DNA from: JALZUE01 sp051251725 | GTDB taxonomy: Bacteria > Pseudomonadota > Gammaproteobacteria > Enterobacterales > Alteromonadaceae | DNA: 64,000 nucleotides | Assembly: GCA_051251725.1 (NCBI GenBank) | Contig: JBPOFN010000013.1 | Location: forward strand, 45,206 to 109,205 | Reading direction: 5' to 3' | In this document: positions 1 through 9,657 of the stretch, in pieces | Position numbering within the stretch: position 1 is the first letter of the stretch | Layout: every line of letters starts with the position of its first letter | The notes under the pieces: model-generated | Told to the model about the DNA's origin: nothing | Seen by the model: only the letters and a program-made list of their open reading frames with translations | Databases searched by the model: none | Translations under genes and position numbers: made by a program

Positions 1-58
1 TAAAGCGCGTATTTACAATTAAAATAAGCGCTTTATCAATAGTCGGTAATTTTACCCG

Positions 59-415
59 TTATAACGCATTTTTTAGATCGTATATTTTATCCATACGAAT
101 CCATTTTTCACCGGCTTTTGCCACACTTAATGGTTTTTGAAACTTCCACATCAAAGCTTCCCATTCATCTGACTTAATTTGCCCAGCTTGCGTTTTTGGC
201 GCCGCATTAGGATCAAAATCAGGACGTGTTTCCATGATCATAAATAACCTATCCGCAACATGGTAAATCTCCATATCTAAAATACCGGCTTCAGCCATGT
301 TAGCCGTAATTTGCGGCCAAGCATTTTTAGGCTGATGATATTCAATATATTCTTCAATAAGTTTTGGGTCGTCTTGTAAGTCAAGCGCTAAGCAGTAGCG
401 AATTCGGTCAGTCAT
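59..415 (-). CDS. L-rhamnose/L-fucose mutarotase family protein
   Basis: 118 aa, the usual size for the RhaM/DUF718 family, a small cytoplasmic dimeric ferredoxin-like-fold protein that interconverts alpha and beta anomers of 6-deoxy sugars. Family-like segments are visible: the N-terminal RYCLALDLQDD strand, EEYIEYH with the conserved His/Tyr area, NRLFMIME-like DRLFMIMET, and a C-terminal WEALMWKFQ plus GEKWIRMDKIY. It is transcribed away from the beta-galactosidase gene across a 277-bp AT-rich divergent spacer. With sulfatases and a galactosidase next door, it probably prepares fucose or rhamnose released from an algal polysaccharide. Sugar specificity (fucose or rhamnose) cannot be read from the sequence. 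Neighbouring catabolic genes presumably lie to the left, outside the window. Confidence 0.85.
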   Translation of the reverse strand: MTDRIRYCLALDLQDDPKLIEEYIEYHQPKNAWPQITANMAEAGILDMEIYHVADRLFMIMETRPDFDPNAAPKTQAGQIKSDEWEALMWKFQKPLSVAKAGEKWIRMDKIYDLKNAL

Positions 416-692
416 AGTTATTCCTAATTTTCAGTTAAATAGATAGCTGCACATTTTGTTCACCGGCTGCATATCCTTAATAGTTCATTTCATTTATCTG
501 ACATAAAGCACATTAAATCTATTGTTGTTAATCGATAAATGCTTTAAAGTATATTATATATAAAAAATGATTTTAACATGCAAACGCAGTTAATTAACAT
601 CATTTATTGCTTTTATAAATAGCATTTACGTAATAATACTGCGCATTTATAAACAGTAACAAATAAGTCATCCAACAAAGAAGTTAATTATA

Positions 693-3600
693 ATGAAAAG
701 AAACTTTACCCATGGACTTCGCTCAATACTTGCGAGCGCTTTGTTAGTAACTACGGTAACTAACGTTGCCAATGCTGCTAATGATTGGGAAAACCCTGAA
801 GTTATTCACATCAATAAATTACCAGCCCGTGCGACCTCTTATTCATACGATACCGTAGAAGAGGCACTTAAACGAGATAGAAACCAAGCAAGCATTAAGT
901 CTCTTAATGGCGATTGGAAATTCAATTTTGTTGCTAAGTCTGAAGATCGCCCGCTAAAGTTCTACCAAAGTAATTTTAATAGTAAGAACTGGAAAACTAT
1001 TCCGGTTCCAGCTAACTGGGAATTACACGGTTATGGCACACCTATTTACACCAACTCGCAATATCCAATGTTTAAAGATGGTGCGACGGATGAAAATAGC
1101 ATTAAAGTGCCTTTTATTACGCGTGAGAATCCAGTAGGTTCCTATTTAACTGACTTTACAGTGCCGAGTAACTGGCAAGATCAACAAATCATTATTCATT
1201 TTGGCGGCGTTAGTTCAGCTTATTATTTGTGGGTTAACGGCAAAAAAGTCGGTTATTCGCAAGGCAGTCGATTACCCGCAGAATTTGATATTACCGACTT
1301 TGTTAAAAAAGGTAATAACTCATTAGCGATACAAGTATTTCGTTGGAGCGATGGCAGTTATTTAGAAGATCAAGATCACTGGCGCTTGAGTGGTATTCAC
1401 CGTGAAGTAATGTTAATTGCCCAACCTAAAGTAGCAATTAATGATTTTCATGTTAAAACTCATTTTAAAGAAAATTACCAAACCGCAACGCTTGATATTC
1501 GTCCAGAGTTAACCTTTCCTGATCGTAAAGCATTAAAAGGCTGGAATATTGAAGGTCAATTATACGATGCTTTAGGAACAGAAGTTTTAGCAGAATCTAT
1601 GACGGTAAGCGCGCTGACTGTTGCTCGCCAAGTGTACCCGCAACGTGATAATTTTTCTTTCGGTTTATTAACCGCAGAAATTGATCAGCCAAATTTGTGG
1701 ACCTCAGAAACACCTTACCTTTATACCTTAGTTTTATCATTAACAGACAATCAAGGTAACTTGGTTGAAACTCGTAGTACTCGTGTTGGTTTCCGCGATG
1801 TAAAAATTAATGATAAAGGCCAGCTGTTAATTAACGGTCAAAGCATTGAAATAATTGGTGCTAACCGTCACGATCACGACTATAAAAAAGGTAAAGCCCT
1901 TAATCGCCAAGATTTATTAGAAGATGTTTTATTATTAAAACGTTTTAACTTTAACTCAGTGCGTACTTCTCATTACCCAAATGACCCATACTTCTACGAG
2001 CTATGTGACGAATACGGCATTTATGTGATGGATGAAGCGAATATTGAAAGCCACGGTGTTGGCGGTTTATTAGCTAATTTACCCGAATGGAACAATGCCA
2101 TGATGCAGCGTGTACTTCGCATGGTAGAACGTGATAAAAATCACCCGTCAATTATTTCATGGTCTTTTGGTAACGAGTCAGGCACCGGCCCTAACTTTGC
2201 CGCTATGTCTGGTTGGGTAAAAGATATCGACAACACCCGTTTCATTCATTATGAAGGCGCGCAAGGCGATCCTAACCACCCTGAATATATTGGTTTATCT
2301 GAACGTTATTCAACTAAAGAAGAATCAGCTAAGTTTCACACACCAAAAGCAAACCCGACCGATCCAGCCTTTGTTGATGTGATCAGCCGTATGTACCCTT
2401 CTTTAGAAGAGTTACAAGGTTTATCAGACAGTAAATATATTAAGCGCCCTATTCTAATGTGTGAATATGCGCATGCTATGGGTAACTCACTTGGTAACTT
2501 AACGGAATATTGGGATATGATCCGCGAACGTGACAACTTAATTGGTGGTTATATTTGGGATTGGATTGACCAAGGCTTAGAAACTCAAAACGATAAAGGT
2601 GAAACTTATCTAGCCTACGGAGGTGACTTTGGTGATACGCCCAATGCGTCTAACTTCTGCTTAAATGGTATTGTTGACTCTTACCGTAAAGCGACACCGA
2701 AATTATGGGAAGCAAAATATGTTTTCCAACCGGCAAATTTCACCGCGCTGAATCTTGAAAAAGGTCAAATTGAAGTACAAAACCGTTTTTTCTTTAATAA
2801 CTTAAATGATTATGTCGTTTATTGGACTTTATCTGAAAACGGTGAAGAGCTTCAACATGGTAGCCTTTCAATTGATGATATTGCCGCTAATGAAAAAGGC
2901 CTGTTAACGGTTCCTTTTACCCTGCCGAAAATGAAAGCAGGTAGCCGCTATTTTGTTAAATTAAGTTTACGTACTATCAATAATGAAAAATGGGCTGATG
3001 CCGGTTTTGAATTAGCAAAACAGCAATTTGAATTAACAAACCAAGCGACAGCAACAAAATCAGTCAGCACTAAAGCTGTTACGTTAAAAGAAACGGACAG
3101 CAAGGCGACTGTTTTCAATGATAACTTTACTGCTGTCTTTGATAAAACTACCGGTTATTTAACAAGTTATACTGTTAACGAGCAATCAATTGTTGAAAGC
3201 GCTTTAACGCCTAACTTCTGGCGCGCAGGTACTGACAATGACCGACTTGGTTGGTTAATTGATAAAAACTTAGGCGTTTGGAAACAAGCAACTGATCACT
3301 TAGCACTCAACCGCTTTAGCGTTAAACAAGCAGCTAATGAAGTAACCATTAATGCAGAGCATAGCTTTGAAGACAGTATTAAAGTATCACTGCAATATAC
3401 AATTACGGGTAATGGTGAAATTAACGTTAGCTTTAGCTTAAATGCCGATGAAAAACTGTCAAGCATGCCGCGTTTAGGGATGACAACAACGGTTAATAAA
3501 GCACTTTCTACTATGAGCTTTTTTGGTCGAGGTCCGTTTGAAAACTATGCCGATCGCAATAACGGCGCTGACATTGATCTTTATACCGGTAAAGTAGCTG

Positions 3601-3926
3601 ATTTTATTAATCATTATGTCCGACCTCAAGAAAACTCAAACCGCACCGATATTGATTGGCTATCTTTAGGTAATGAGACCTTAACCTTAACAATTGACGG
3701 TAAAGAGCCGCTAAGTATGTCTGTATGGCCTTGGAGCACAGAAAACTTAAGTAATAGCACTCATACTTACGATTTAGTCGAACAAGGTAAATTCACCGTC
3801 AATATTGATTTAATTCAAGCCGGTGTAGGTGGTAATGACTCTTGGAGCTGGCGAGCAGCCCCAATCAAGCAATATCAAATACCCGCAGGAAAATATCAAT
3901 ATAGCTTCAGCTTAGTCGCTAAATAA
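693..3926 (+). CDS. Secreted GH2 beta-galactosidase (LacZ-type, five-domain)
   Basis: 1077 aa, close to LacZ length (about 1020) plus a signal peptide of about 28 residues ending VANA|AND, so it acts in the periplasm or outside the cell. Order: jelly-roll domain (about 35-250), immunoglobulin-like domain, TIM barrel (about 370-660), a second linker domain, then a C-terminal beta-galactosidase small-chain domain (about 810-1075). The catalytic acid/base lies in FGNESGTGP near residue 494 and the nucleophile in MCEYAHAMGNSLG near residue 590. NRHDHD and ESHG active-site segments are also present. It hydrolyses terminal beta-galactosides. Two sulfatases follow in the same direction, so the likely natural substrate is a galactan that has to be desulfated. 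The export signal separates it from cytoplasmic lactose-using LacZ. The exact linkage is inference. Confidence 0.93.
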   Translation: MKRNFTHGLRSILASALLVTTVTNVANAANDWENPEVIHINKLPARATSYSYDTVEEALKRDRNQASIKSLNGDWKFNFVAKSEDRPLKFYQSNFNSKNWKTIPVPANWELHGYGTPIYTNSQYPMFKDGATDENSIKVPFITRENPVGSYLTDFTVPSNWQDQQIIIHFGGVSSAYYLWVNGKKVGYSQGSRLPAEFDITDFVKKGNNSLAIQVFRWSDGSYLEDQDHWRLSGIHREVMLIAQPKVAINDFHVKTHFKENYQTATLDIRPELTFPDRKALKGWNIEGQLYDALGTEVLAESMTVSALTVARQVYPQRDNFSFGLLTAEIDQPNLWTSETPYLYTLVLSLTDNQGNLVETRSTRVGFRDVKINDKGQLLINGQSIEIIGANRHDHDYKKGKALNRQDLLEDVLLLKRFNFNSVRTSHYPNDPYFYELCDEYGIYVMDEANIESHGVGGLLANLPEWNNAMMQRVLRMVERDKNHPSIISWSFGNESGTGPNFAAMSGWVKDIDNTRFIHYEGAQGDPNHPEYIGLSERYSTKEESAKFHTPKANPTDPAFVDVISRMYPSLEELQGLSDSKYIKRPILMCEYAHAMGNSLGNLTEYWDMIRERDNLIGGYIWDWIDQGLETQNDKGETYLAYGGDFGDTPNASNFCLNGIVDSYRKATPKLWEAKYVFQPANFTALNLEKGQIEVQNRFFFNNLNDYVVYWTLSENGEELQHGSLSIDDIAANEKGLLTVPFTLPKMKAGSRYFVKLSLRTINNEKWADAGFELAKQQFELTNQATATKSVSTKAVTLKETDSKATVFNDNFTAVFDKTTGYLTSYTVNEQSIVESALTPNFWRAGTDNDRLGWLIDKNLGVWKQATDHLALNRFSVKQAANEVTINAEHSFEDSIKVSLQYTITGNGEINVSFSLNADEKLSSMPRLGMTTTVNKALSTMSFFGRGPFENYADRNNGADIDLYTGKVADFINHYVRPQENSNRTDIDWLSLGNETLTLTIDGKEPLSMSVWPWSTENLSNSTHTYDLVEQGKFTVNIDLIQAGVGGNDSWSWRAAPIKQYQIPAGKYQYSFSLVAK

Positions 3927-3936
3927 TTTTAACTTT

Positions 3937-3963
3937 AACCCAGATACCTAATCTGGGTTTTTG
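3937..3963 (+). terminator. Rho-independent terminator after the beta-galactosidase gene
   Basis: Inverted repeat AACCCAGAT / ATCTGGGTT with a 5-base loop followed by a T run, 10 bases past the stop codon. The sulfatase start is only about 15 bases further on, so the hairpin may reduce rather than abolish read-through into it. Confidence 0.75.
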
Positions 3964-3978
3964 CTTTAAGGCCTAAGA

Positions 3979-5856
3979 ATGTCTTTACATAACCTTACAA
4001 AAATTTCAGCGTTATTCACGAGTACGCTGGTATTACTCTCAGCATGCCAGCATATCGATAAAATGATGACTGCTGAATCAGTAACAACAAGTACTAAACC
4101 TAATATTGTTATTGTCGTTACCGACGATCAAGGCTACGGCGACTTAGGTCGTAATAATAACCCGATAATACAAACCCCCAATATTGATGACTTTGCCGAG
4201 CAAAGTGTGCGCTTAGAAAACTTTCATGTAGACCCTACTTGTTCTCCTACGCGCGCGGCCTTATTAACAGGTAAAGGCTCATTAAAAGCGGGTGTATGGC
4301 ATACCATTTTAGGCCGTTACATGATTGGCCCCGAGCATCAATTGCTGTCAGAAGTATTAAAAGATAACGGCTATGACACCAGTATTTTTGGCAAGTGGCA
4401 TTTGGGGGATAATTATCCATACCGGCCACAAGACCAAGGTTTTGATGAAGTCTTTATTCATGGCGGTGGTGGTGTTGGCCAAACCCCTGATTACTGGGGT
4501 AATACGCAATTTGATGACACCTATTACCGTAACGGTAAAGAAGAAAAAACAACAGGCTACGCGACTACCGTTTGGTTTGATAATGCGATTGAATATATCA
4601 AACAAGATCGCAATAAACCGTTCTTTACTTATATTGCCCTTAACGCCCCTCACGGCCCTTATCGCGCGCCTGAAAACTTTATTACGCCTTATTTAGATAA
4701 AGGTTTAGATCGTGCTGCTGCAAGCTTTTACGGCATGATCACCCACATTGATAGACAAGTGAAACGTCTTCGCGACACCATTAAATTAGCTGGCAAAGAA
4801 GATAATACTATTTTTATCTTTATGACAGATAACGGTAGTTCATTTAAGCCAACGGGTCCTAACGGCACGACTTTGGATAAGAAAAAATATGGCCACTTAG
4901 CTCAACTAATGGCTGATAATCCAACTTGGCAACACAACGGGGGCATGCAAGGTTATAAAGGCTCAGTATATGAAGGTGGCCACCGTGTGCCATTCTTTAT
5001 TTCCTATCCTAATGGCAAGTTAAAAACTGGCGAATATAAACAATTAACCGCCCATGTTGATGTGATGCCAACACTATTAGATTTAGCCGGCATTAAGCAT
5101 AAAATTGACCACGCTGATGGTAAAAGTTTAGCTCATTTAATCACGCAAGGCAGCGATAATACATTAGACGAGCGCTCTGTTATTGTTACCAACCAGCGCG
5201 TTTATCACCCAAGTGCTGAACGTCCTACTATGGTTGCCAAAAAACAGTGGCGTTATATCGAACAAGGTAAAAAAGCCTTTCTTTATAACATTGAAACGGA
5301 CCCTGGCCAGCAAAAAAACATTATTAAACAACATCCTGATATCGCCAGTTCGCTCAAAGCAGAAAAACAAGCATGGTGGCATGAGAACGTTAAATTAGGG
5401 TTTAAAGACCGGTACATTGGTGTTGGTAATCCGGCGGAAAACCCAGTGCGTTTAAATGCGATGGACTGGATGGAAGTACCAGATAAACAACCTGTTCCTT
5501 GGTTTATTGGTCATCAAGCGCCAGCTGAAGAATACAGTTATACTCACTGGCTTACCGAAGAAGATAAATATTATGCCCTACCTTGGTATATCAATGTTGA
5601 AAAAGCTGGAACCTACCAAGTAAAAGCTTATTATCATGACAAACCAGCAGCAACACCGGTATTAAAAAAATATTGTGTCATTGACGCTAATGGTCAACAA
5701 CATGTCACTGCAGTTTATGGCCGAGCTTCACATTGTGTCCTCGATTTAAAACTTAGCCAAGGTAAACAAAAAATTACCGCTTGGTTTACCGACGATAAAG
5801 ACCAGCGGCCGTCAGAAAAAGCGGCCTTTTATTTATATCTTGAGCAGTTAAGTTAA
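3979..5856 (+). CDS. Lipoprotein sulfatase (formylglycine-dependent, S1 family) with C-terminal beta domain
   Basis: 625 aa. The N-terminus is a lipoprotein signal with lipobox LLSAC (Cys about 23). The sulfatase core begins with IVIVVTDDQGYGD, whose Asp pair binds Ca2+. The maturation site C-S-P-T-R near residue 88 is the canonical CxPxR motif, whose Cys becomes formylglycine through an FGE/anSME enzyme not seen in this window. Further family signatures are GKWHLGD and FMTDNGSS, and the VYEGGHRVPFFI segment. After about residue 500 there is an extra beta-rich region (tail KKYCVIDANG to the end) not needed for catalysis, possibly glycan-binding. It lies 52 bp downstream of the beta-galactosidase and probably removes sulfate esters that block that enzyme. 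The substrate position of the sulfate is unknown. Confidence 0.92.
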   Translation: MSLHNLTKISALFTSTLVLLSACQHIDKMMTAESVTTSTKPNIVIVVTDDQGYGDLGRNNNPIIQTPNIDDFAEQSVRLENFHVDPTCSPTRAALLTGKGSLKAGVWHTILGRYMIGPEHQLLSEVLKDNGYDTSIFGKWHLGDNYPYRPQDQGFDEVFIHGGGGVGQTPDYWGNTQFDDTYYRNGKEEKTTGYATTVWFDNAIEYIKQDRNKPFFTYIALNAPHGPYRAPENFITPYLDKGLDRAAASFYGMITHIDRQVKRLRDTIKLAGKEDNTIFIFMTDNGSSFKPTGPNGTTLDKKKYGHLAQLMADNPTWQHNGGMQGYKGSVYEGGHRVPFFISYPNGKLKTGEYKQLTAHVDVMPTLLDLAGIKHKIDHADGKSLAHLITQGSDNTLDERSVIVTNQRVYHPSAERPTMVAKKQWRYIEQGKKAFLYNIETDPGQQKNIIKQHPDIASSLKAEKQAWWHENVKLGFKDRYIGVGNPAENPVRLNAMDWMEVPDKQPVPWFIGHQAPAEEYSYTHWLTEEDKYYALPWYINVEKAGTYQVKAYYHDKPAATPVLKKYCVIDANGQQHVTAVYGRASHCVLDLKLSQGKQKITAWFTDDKDQRPSEKAAFYLYLEQLS

Positions 5857-5940
5857 TTACCGCTTAAGTTTTAACTAACAGATTTAAGTAACCAGAAAAG
5901 TTAATCACCTTTAATTTACATTGAAGTAATGGAGTAAAAA

Positions 5941-7512
5941 ATGTTTAAACATACCGCTAAATGGCTGTTAACCACCAGTATCATTTGCACCCTTTCTGCC
6001 TGTTCAAATGAAGAAGCAAGTGTTTCATCAGCTGTAACAGCCATAGATGAATCAAACAACAAACCGAATGTGGTGATTTTTTATGTCGACGATTTAGGTT
6101 TTGGCGATATTGGTGTTAATGGCGCTACCGGCGTAACGACACCAAATATTGATGCATTAGCTGCAAACGGGATTAACTTTACCGACGCCCACAGCTCAGC
6201 CGCTACTTGTACGCCGTCACGTTACTCATTATTAACCGGCGAACACGCCTTTCGTAAAGATGCGGCCGTTTTAAAAGGTGATGCGCCATTATTAATAGGC
6301 ACTGATCAGCACACTTTACCTAAGTTACTAAAGCGCGCGGGTTATCAAACCGCCGTAGTCGGTAAATGGCATTTAGGTTTAGGGGATGGCACAAAAGAGC
6401 TAAATTGGAACGAAGCGGTAAGCCCAGGGCCATTAGAAATTGGTTTTGATTACAGCTTTTTATTACCGGCGACAGGCGATCGTGTACCCGCAGTTTATCT
6501 TGAAAACCATCATGTGCTAAACCTAGATAAAAATGATCCAATATCGGTAAGTTATAAGAAAAAAATCGGTAATCGCCCAACGGGTTATGAAAACCCTGAA
6601 TTAAGACGCCAAGTGGCTGATGATCAACATAACGAGACCATTATCAATGGTATTAGCCGGATTGGTCATATGGCCGGTGGTAAAAGTGCTGAATGGATAG
6701 ACGAAGATTTTTACCAAGTATTCACCAACAAAGCCAATAACTTTATTGCTGAAAATAAAACAAAACCATTTTTCTTATTTTTCTCTTTCCATGATATCCA
6801 TGTACCGCGCCTGCCAAACAAAATGTTTCAAGGCAAAAGCTCAATGGGCTTACGTGGTGACGCTATTGTGCAAATGGACTGGATCACCGGGCAAGTGGTT
6901 AATCAGCTTAAAGCACAAGGTGTTTTAAACGATACTATTATTATTTTCACCTCGGATAATGGTCCGGTATTAACCGATGGTTATGACGATGAAGCAATCC
7001 AGCTGTTAGGCGATCATAAACCAGCAGGTGTATATCGCGGTGGTAAATACAGTGCTTATGAAGCAGGAACTCGTATGCCAACAATTTTACATTACCCAGC
7101 AAAAGTAAAAAGCGGTGTGAGCAACAGCTTAATGAGCCAAATCGATGTTTATGCGTCATTAGCAAATTTATTAAATTTAGATTTAGCTGCTAACGAAGCC
7201 ATTGATAGCCAAGATCACCTTGCTGCGTGGTTTAATGCTAACCAAGCTGGCCGAGATGTCTTAGTCGAAGAAGCTTACACGCTGTCAGTACGAAACAATC
7301 ACTTTAAGTATATTAGCCCAACAGCCGGTGGCGGTGACTGGATCAAAAATAATAAAAACATTGAAAGTGGTATGATCAATCAAGCACAACTTTTTGACCT
7401 TAGCATTGACCCGAGCGAGCAAAACAATATTGCAACGCAAAATCCTGAGCGGGTTAAAAGCATGCAAATGCTGATTGATAAAACAGTTGCTCAAACAACC
7501 CGAATAAAATAA
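5941..7512 (+). CDS. Lipoprotein sulfatase (arylsulfatase-like, S1 family)
   Basis: 523 aa with a lipoprotein signal (LSAC, Cys about 21). It has the core sulfatase motifs: VVIFYVDDLGFGDIG near the start, C-T-P-S-R near residue 90 as the formylglycine site, GKWHLGLGDG, and FTSDNGPVL with the following YRGGKYSAYEAGTRMP substrate loop. It is clearly different from the sulfatase just upstream (different maturation pentapeptide and shorter C-terminus), so the two probably attack different sulfate positions rather than being a recent duplication. It starts 84 bp after the first sulfatase behind a GGAG ribosome site and is followed by a strong terminator, which closes the probable operon. Confidence 0.92.
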   Translation: MFKHTAKWLLTTSIICTLSACSNEEASVSSAVTAIDESNNKPNVVIFYVDDLGFGDIGVNGATGVTTPNIDALAANGINFTDAHSSAATCTPSRYSLLTGEHAFRKDAAVLKGDAPLLIGTDQHTLPKLLKRAGYQTAVVGKWHLGLGDGTKELNWNEAVSPGPLEIGFDYSFLLPATGDRVPAVYLENHHVLNLDKNDPISVSYKKKIGNRPTGYENPELRRQVADDQHNETIINGISRIGHMAGGKSAEWIDEDFYQVFTNKANNFIAENKTKPFFLFFSFHDIHVPRLPNKMFQGKSSMGLRGDAIVQMDWITGQVVNQLKAQGVLNDTIIIFTSDNGPVLTDGYDDEAIQLLGDHKPAGVYRGGKYSAYEAGTRMPTILHYPAKVKSGVSNSLMSQIDVYASLANLLNLDLAANEAIDSQDHLAAWFNANQAGRDVLVEEAYTLSVRNNHFKYISPTAGGGDWIKNNKNIESGMINQAQLFDLSIDPSEQNNIATQNPERVKSMQMLIDKTVAQTTRIK

Positions 7513-7539
7513 TTTTATCCTCTAATTGCTCAAAACTTC

Positions 7540-7569
7540 AAAAGGCTACTAATAAGTAGCCTTTTTTTA
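7540..7569 (+). terminator. Rho-independent terminator of the sulfatase operon
   Basis: Stem AAAGGCTACT / AGTAGCCTTT with a short loop and seven Ts, about 28 bases after the second sulfatase stop. Confidence 0.85.
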
Positions 7570-7799
7570 TTGCAACTTTTGACCAGTCCTAAATAAGAGA
7601 CACTTCATTTCCTTCTTTTAATGCTAAAACTAAAACTTGATTTCACCTGCAAAATACTTATTTAGCTTTCTTTCTGCCTGATATTTTTGTAGTCTACATA
7701 TCAAATATAGATAAATAAAAGTATACCTATTCATCTATGTGAGTAAGCGATTAATTCATTTACGTTTGCGAAAAATTCACCACAGCTAGCTAAAATACC

Positions 7800-9605
7800 A
7801 TGATAACTTATCAGCCAACATTTAAAACTAAAGCTCGACAATTAGTAATATTGCTACACTTTAGCCTGTTATTTTTAACGATCGGCCATGTAGAAGCTAA
7901 CACTAACGTTAACAGCCACGTGAATACCGCCACTAAAGACAATAAAAACATTAAGGTAAAAAATTATCCTTGGCCACAAGTGCCTTATCCTGTTGAAAAT
8001 CCAGCCAGTGAAGCAAAACGAATTTTGGGGAAAATACTTTTTTGGGATGAGCAATTATCAAGCGATAATTCCACCGCTTGTGGCACTTGCCATTTACCTG
8101 CAGCAGGTGGCGCCGATCCGCGCATTGCTTTAGCGCCCGGCTTTGATAATCAAATAAATACAAAAGATGACATTTTAGCAAGCTTAGGTGTAGTCAGCCG
8201 CGATCATTTAGGTCAAAAATTAAATCACGCCATCTTTAAACACAACCAACAAGTCACTTCCCGCGCCTCACAGCCTTATTTCTCAGGTTTGTGGGCAAAC
8301 AGTAATTTTTGGGATGGCAGAGCAGTGAGTGAATTTATCGACCCACAAACAATGGAGATAGCAATTAGATCTGGTGGTGCCTTAGAAAACCAAGTGTTGG
8401 GGCCACTAATGAGTGAGGTAGAAATGGCCAAACAAGGGCAACTACCAAGCGAAGTTATCAACAAACTTAGCCACGCGAAACCATTAGCACTGGCAACAAG
8501 TTTTCCTGCTGATATCGCAGCAGCATTAATAAATAAACCTAGCTACCCTGCACTTTTTAAGAACGCTTTTGGCAGTAATAGTATTAGCTTAAAACGCATT
8601 GCATTTGCTATCGCCAGCTATGAAAGAAGTTTAATTGCCGATCAAACGCCTTGGGATCTGGCAATAAACCGCCCAGTAGCAATTGAAAATGACAATAGCC
8701 AACAAACCAACCTTGGCATTAACGAACAAATAAACTTAGGTTACAAAGAAAACTTAGGTTTTGAATTTTTTAAACAAAGCGGCTGTGCGCAATGTCATCA
8801 ACCACCGCTTTTTACCGATAATAAGTTTTATAATATTGGTATTCAAGGTCGGAATGTCGATCAGGGAAGGATGTTAATTTCTCGCGATAAAAAAGATCTC
8901 GGCGCTATGAAAACCCCAAGTTTACGCAATGTCGGCTTGAAAAAAACCTTTATGCATAATGGCCGATTCAGCTCTTTAGAAGAAGTAATTGATGCTTACG
9001 CTGATGTACCTTTTAAGTTAATGGCGACAAAACTACCTGATGGTGAAAAGTATGACTTTCAATTTACCGAAAGCCAACGTAAAGCAATGATCGCCTTTTT
9101 AAGCAACTCGCTGACCGATCCAAGAGTGGCCAATGAAACTTACCCTTTTGATCGACCAAAGCTAAGAAGGGAAATACCGCTGGCTACTTCACCAAGCGAT
9201 TGGGTAACTACGGATTTTATCACGCACCTACAGGCGAAAATCAATCAAGCACAAGTAGTCGTGATAAGTTGGCAAAGTGAAGAGGCATTACCTGCTGGCT
9301 ACGATATCGAGATAGTACGTAATGATGGCCGCCATTATTGGAGCACACAGTCGCCCTTTATCGATATTTTTACCGAAGCGGGTCAAAGCTACACTTACGG
9401 ATTATCAATCCGTAATAGCCAATTAGAAAGCTCTTCCGTGCAAAACATTGGTATTAATACACCAGCGCAGCGATTTTTTGGCATCGCATTTACTTCGTCA
9501 GCACCGACCATATTGCTATCGATGCTATTGGTTATTCTGTTACTGACCGGGTTTGGTTATTGGCATTATTTATCCAAAAAAAAGCACTGCCGTAACAGTG
9601 CTTGA
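7800..9605 (+). CDS. Di-haem cytochrome c peroxidase (MauG/CcpA family) with C-terminal membrane anchor
   Basis: 601 aa. The N-terminal signal peptide (hydrophobic core about residues 15-33, ends VEA) sends it to the periplasm. There are two c-type haem motifs, CGTCH near residue 94 and CAQCH near residue 329, in the usual two-domain arrangement, with KTPSLRNVGL and FMHNGRFSSLEEVI typical of the family. Members either reduce hydrogen peroxide or carry out MauG-like oxidations. Unusually, the last about 130 residues add a fibronectin-like beta region (about 475-545) and one transmembrane helix (about 560-583) with a basic KKK tail, so the protein should be anchored to the inner membrane at its C-terminus. 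The upstream 287 bp separates it from the sulfatase operon. The physiological substrate is not evident. Confidence 0.88.
   Translation: MITYQPTFKTKARQLVILLHFSLLFLTIGHVEANTNVNSHVNTATKDNKNIKVKNYPWPQVPYPVENPASEAKRILGKILFWDEQLSSDNSTACGTCHLPAAGGADPRIALAPGFDNQINTKDDILASLGVVSRDHLGQKLNHAIFKHNQQVTSRASQPYFSGLWANSNFWDGRAVSEFIDPQTMEIAIRSGGALENQVLGPLMSEVEMAKQGQLPSEVINKLSHAKPLALATSFPADIAAALINKPSYPALFKNAFGSNSISLKRIAFAIASYERSLIADQTPWDLAINRPVAIENDNSQQTNLGINEQINLGYKENLGFEFFKQSGCAQCHQPPLFTDNKFYNIGIQGRNVDQGRMLISRDKKDLGAMKTPSLRNVGLKKTFMHNGRFSSLEEVIDAYADVPFKLMATKLPDGEKYDFQFTESQRKAMIAFLSNSLTDPRVANETYPFDRPKLRREIPLATSPSDWVTTDFITHLQAKINQAQVVVISWQSEEALPAGYDIEIVRNDGRHYWSTQSPFIDIFTEAGQSYTYGLSIRNSQLESSSVQNIGINTPAQRFFGIAFTSSAPTILLSMLLVILLLTGFGYWHYLSKKKHCRNSA
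9576..9603 (-). terminator. Rho-independent terminator for the 9658-10506 gene, embedded in the opposite gene's 3' end
   Basis: Read on the minus strand: AAGCACTG, loop, CAGTGCTT followed by eight Ts. It lies in the last codons of the converging di-haem peroxidase gene, so the anchor's basic tail is encoded by terminator DNA. Confidence 0.8.
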
Positions 9606-9657
9606 TAATGAGTTAACCTGAATCTGGTTATTACAAAAATATTTGCCGATAACAGGA

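Noticed and set aside
1..58. Possible end of another gene at the left edge
   Set aside because: No frame with family likeness could be followed to the edge.
4373..4696. Second frame inside the first sulfatase gene
   Set aside because: Overlaps a convincing sulfatase in another frame and has no ribosome site or known domain.
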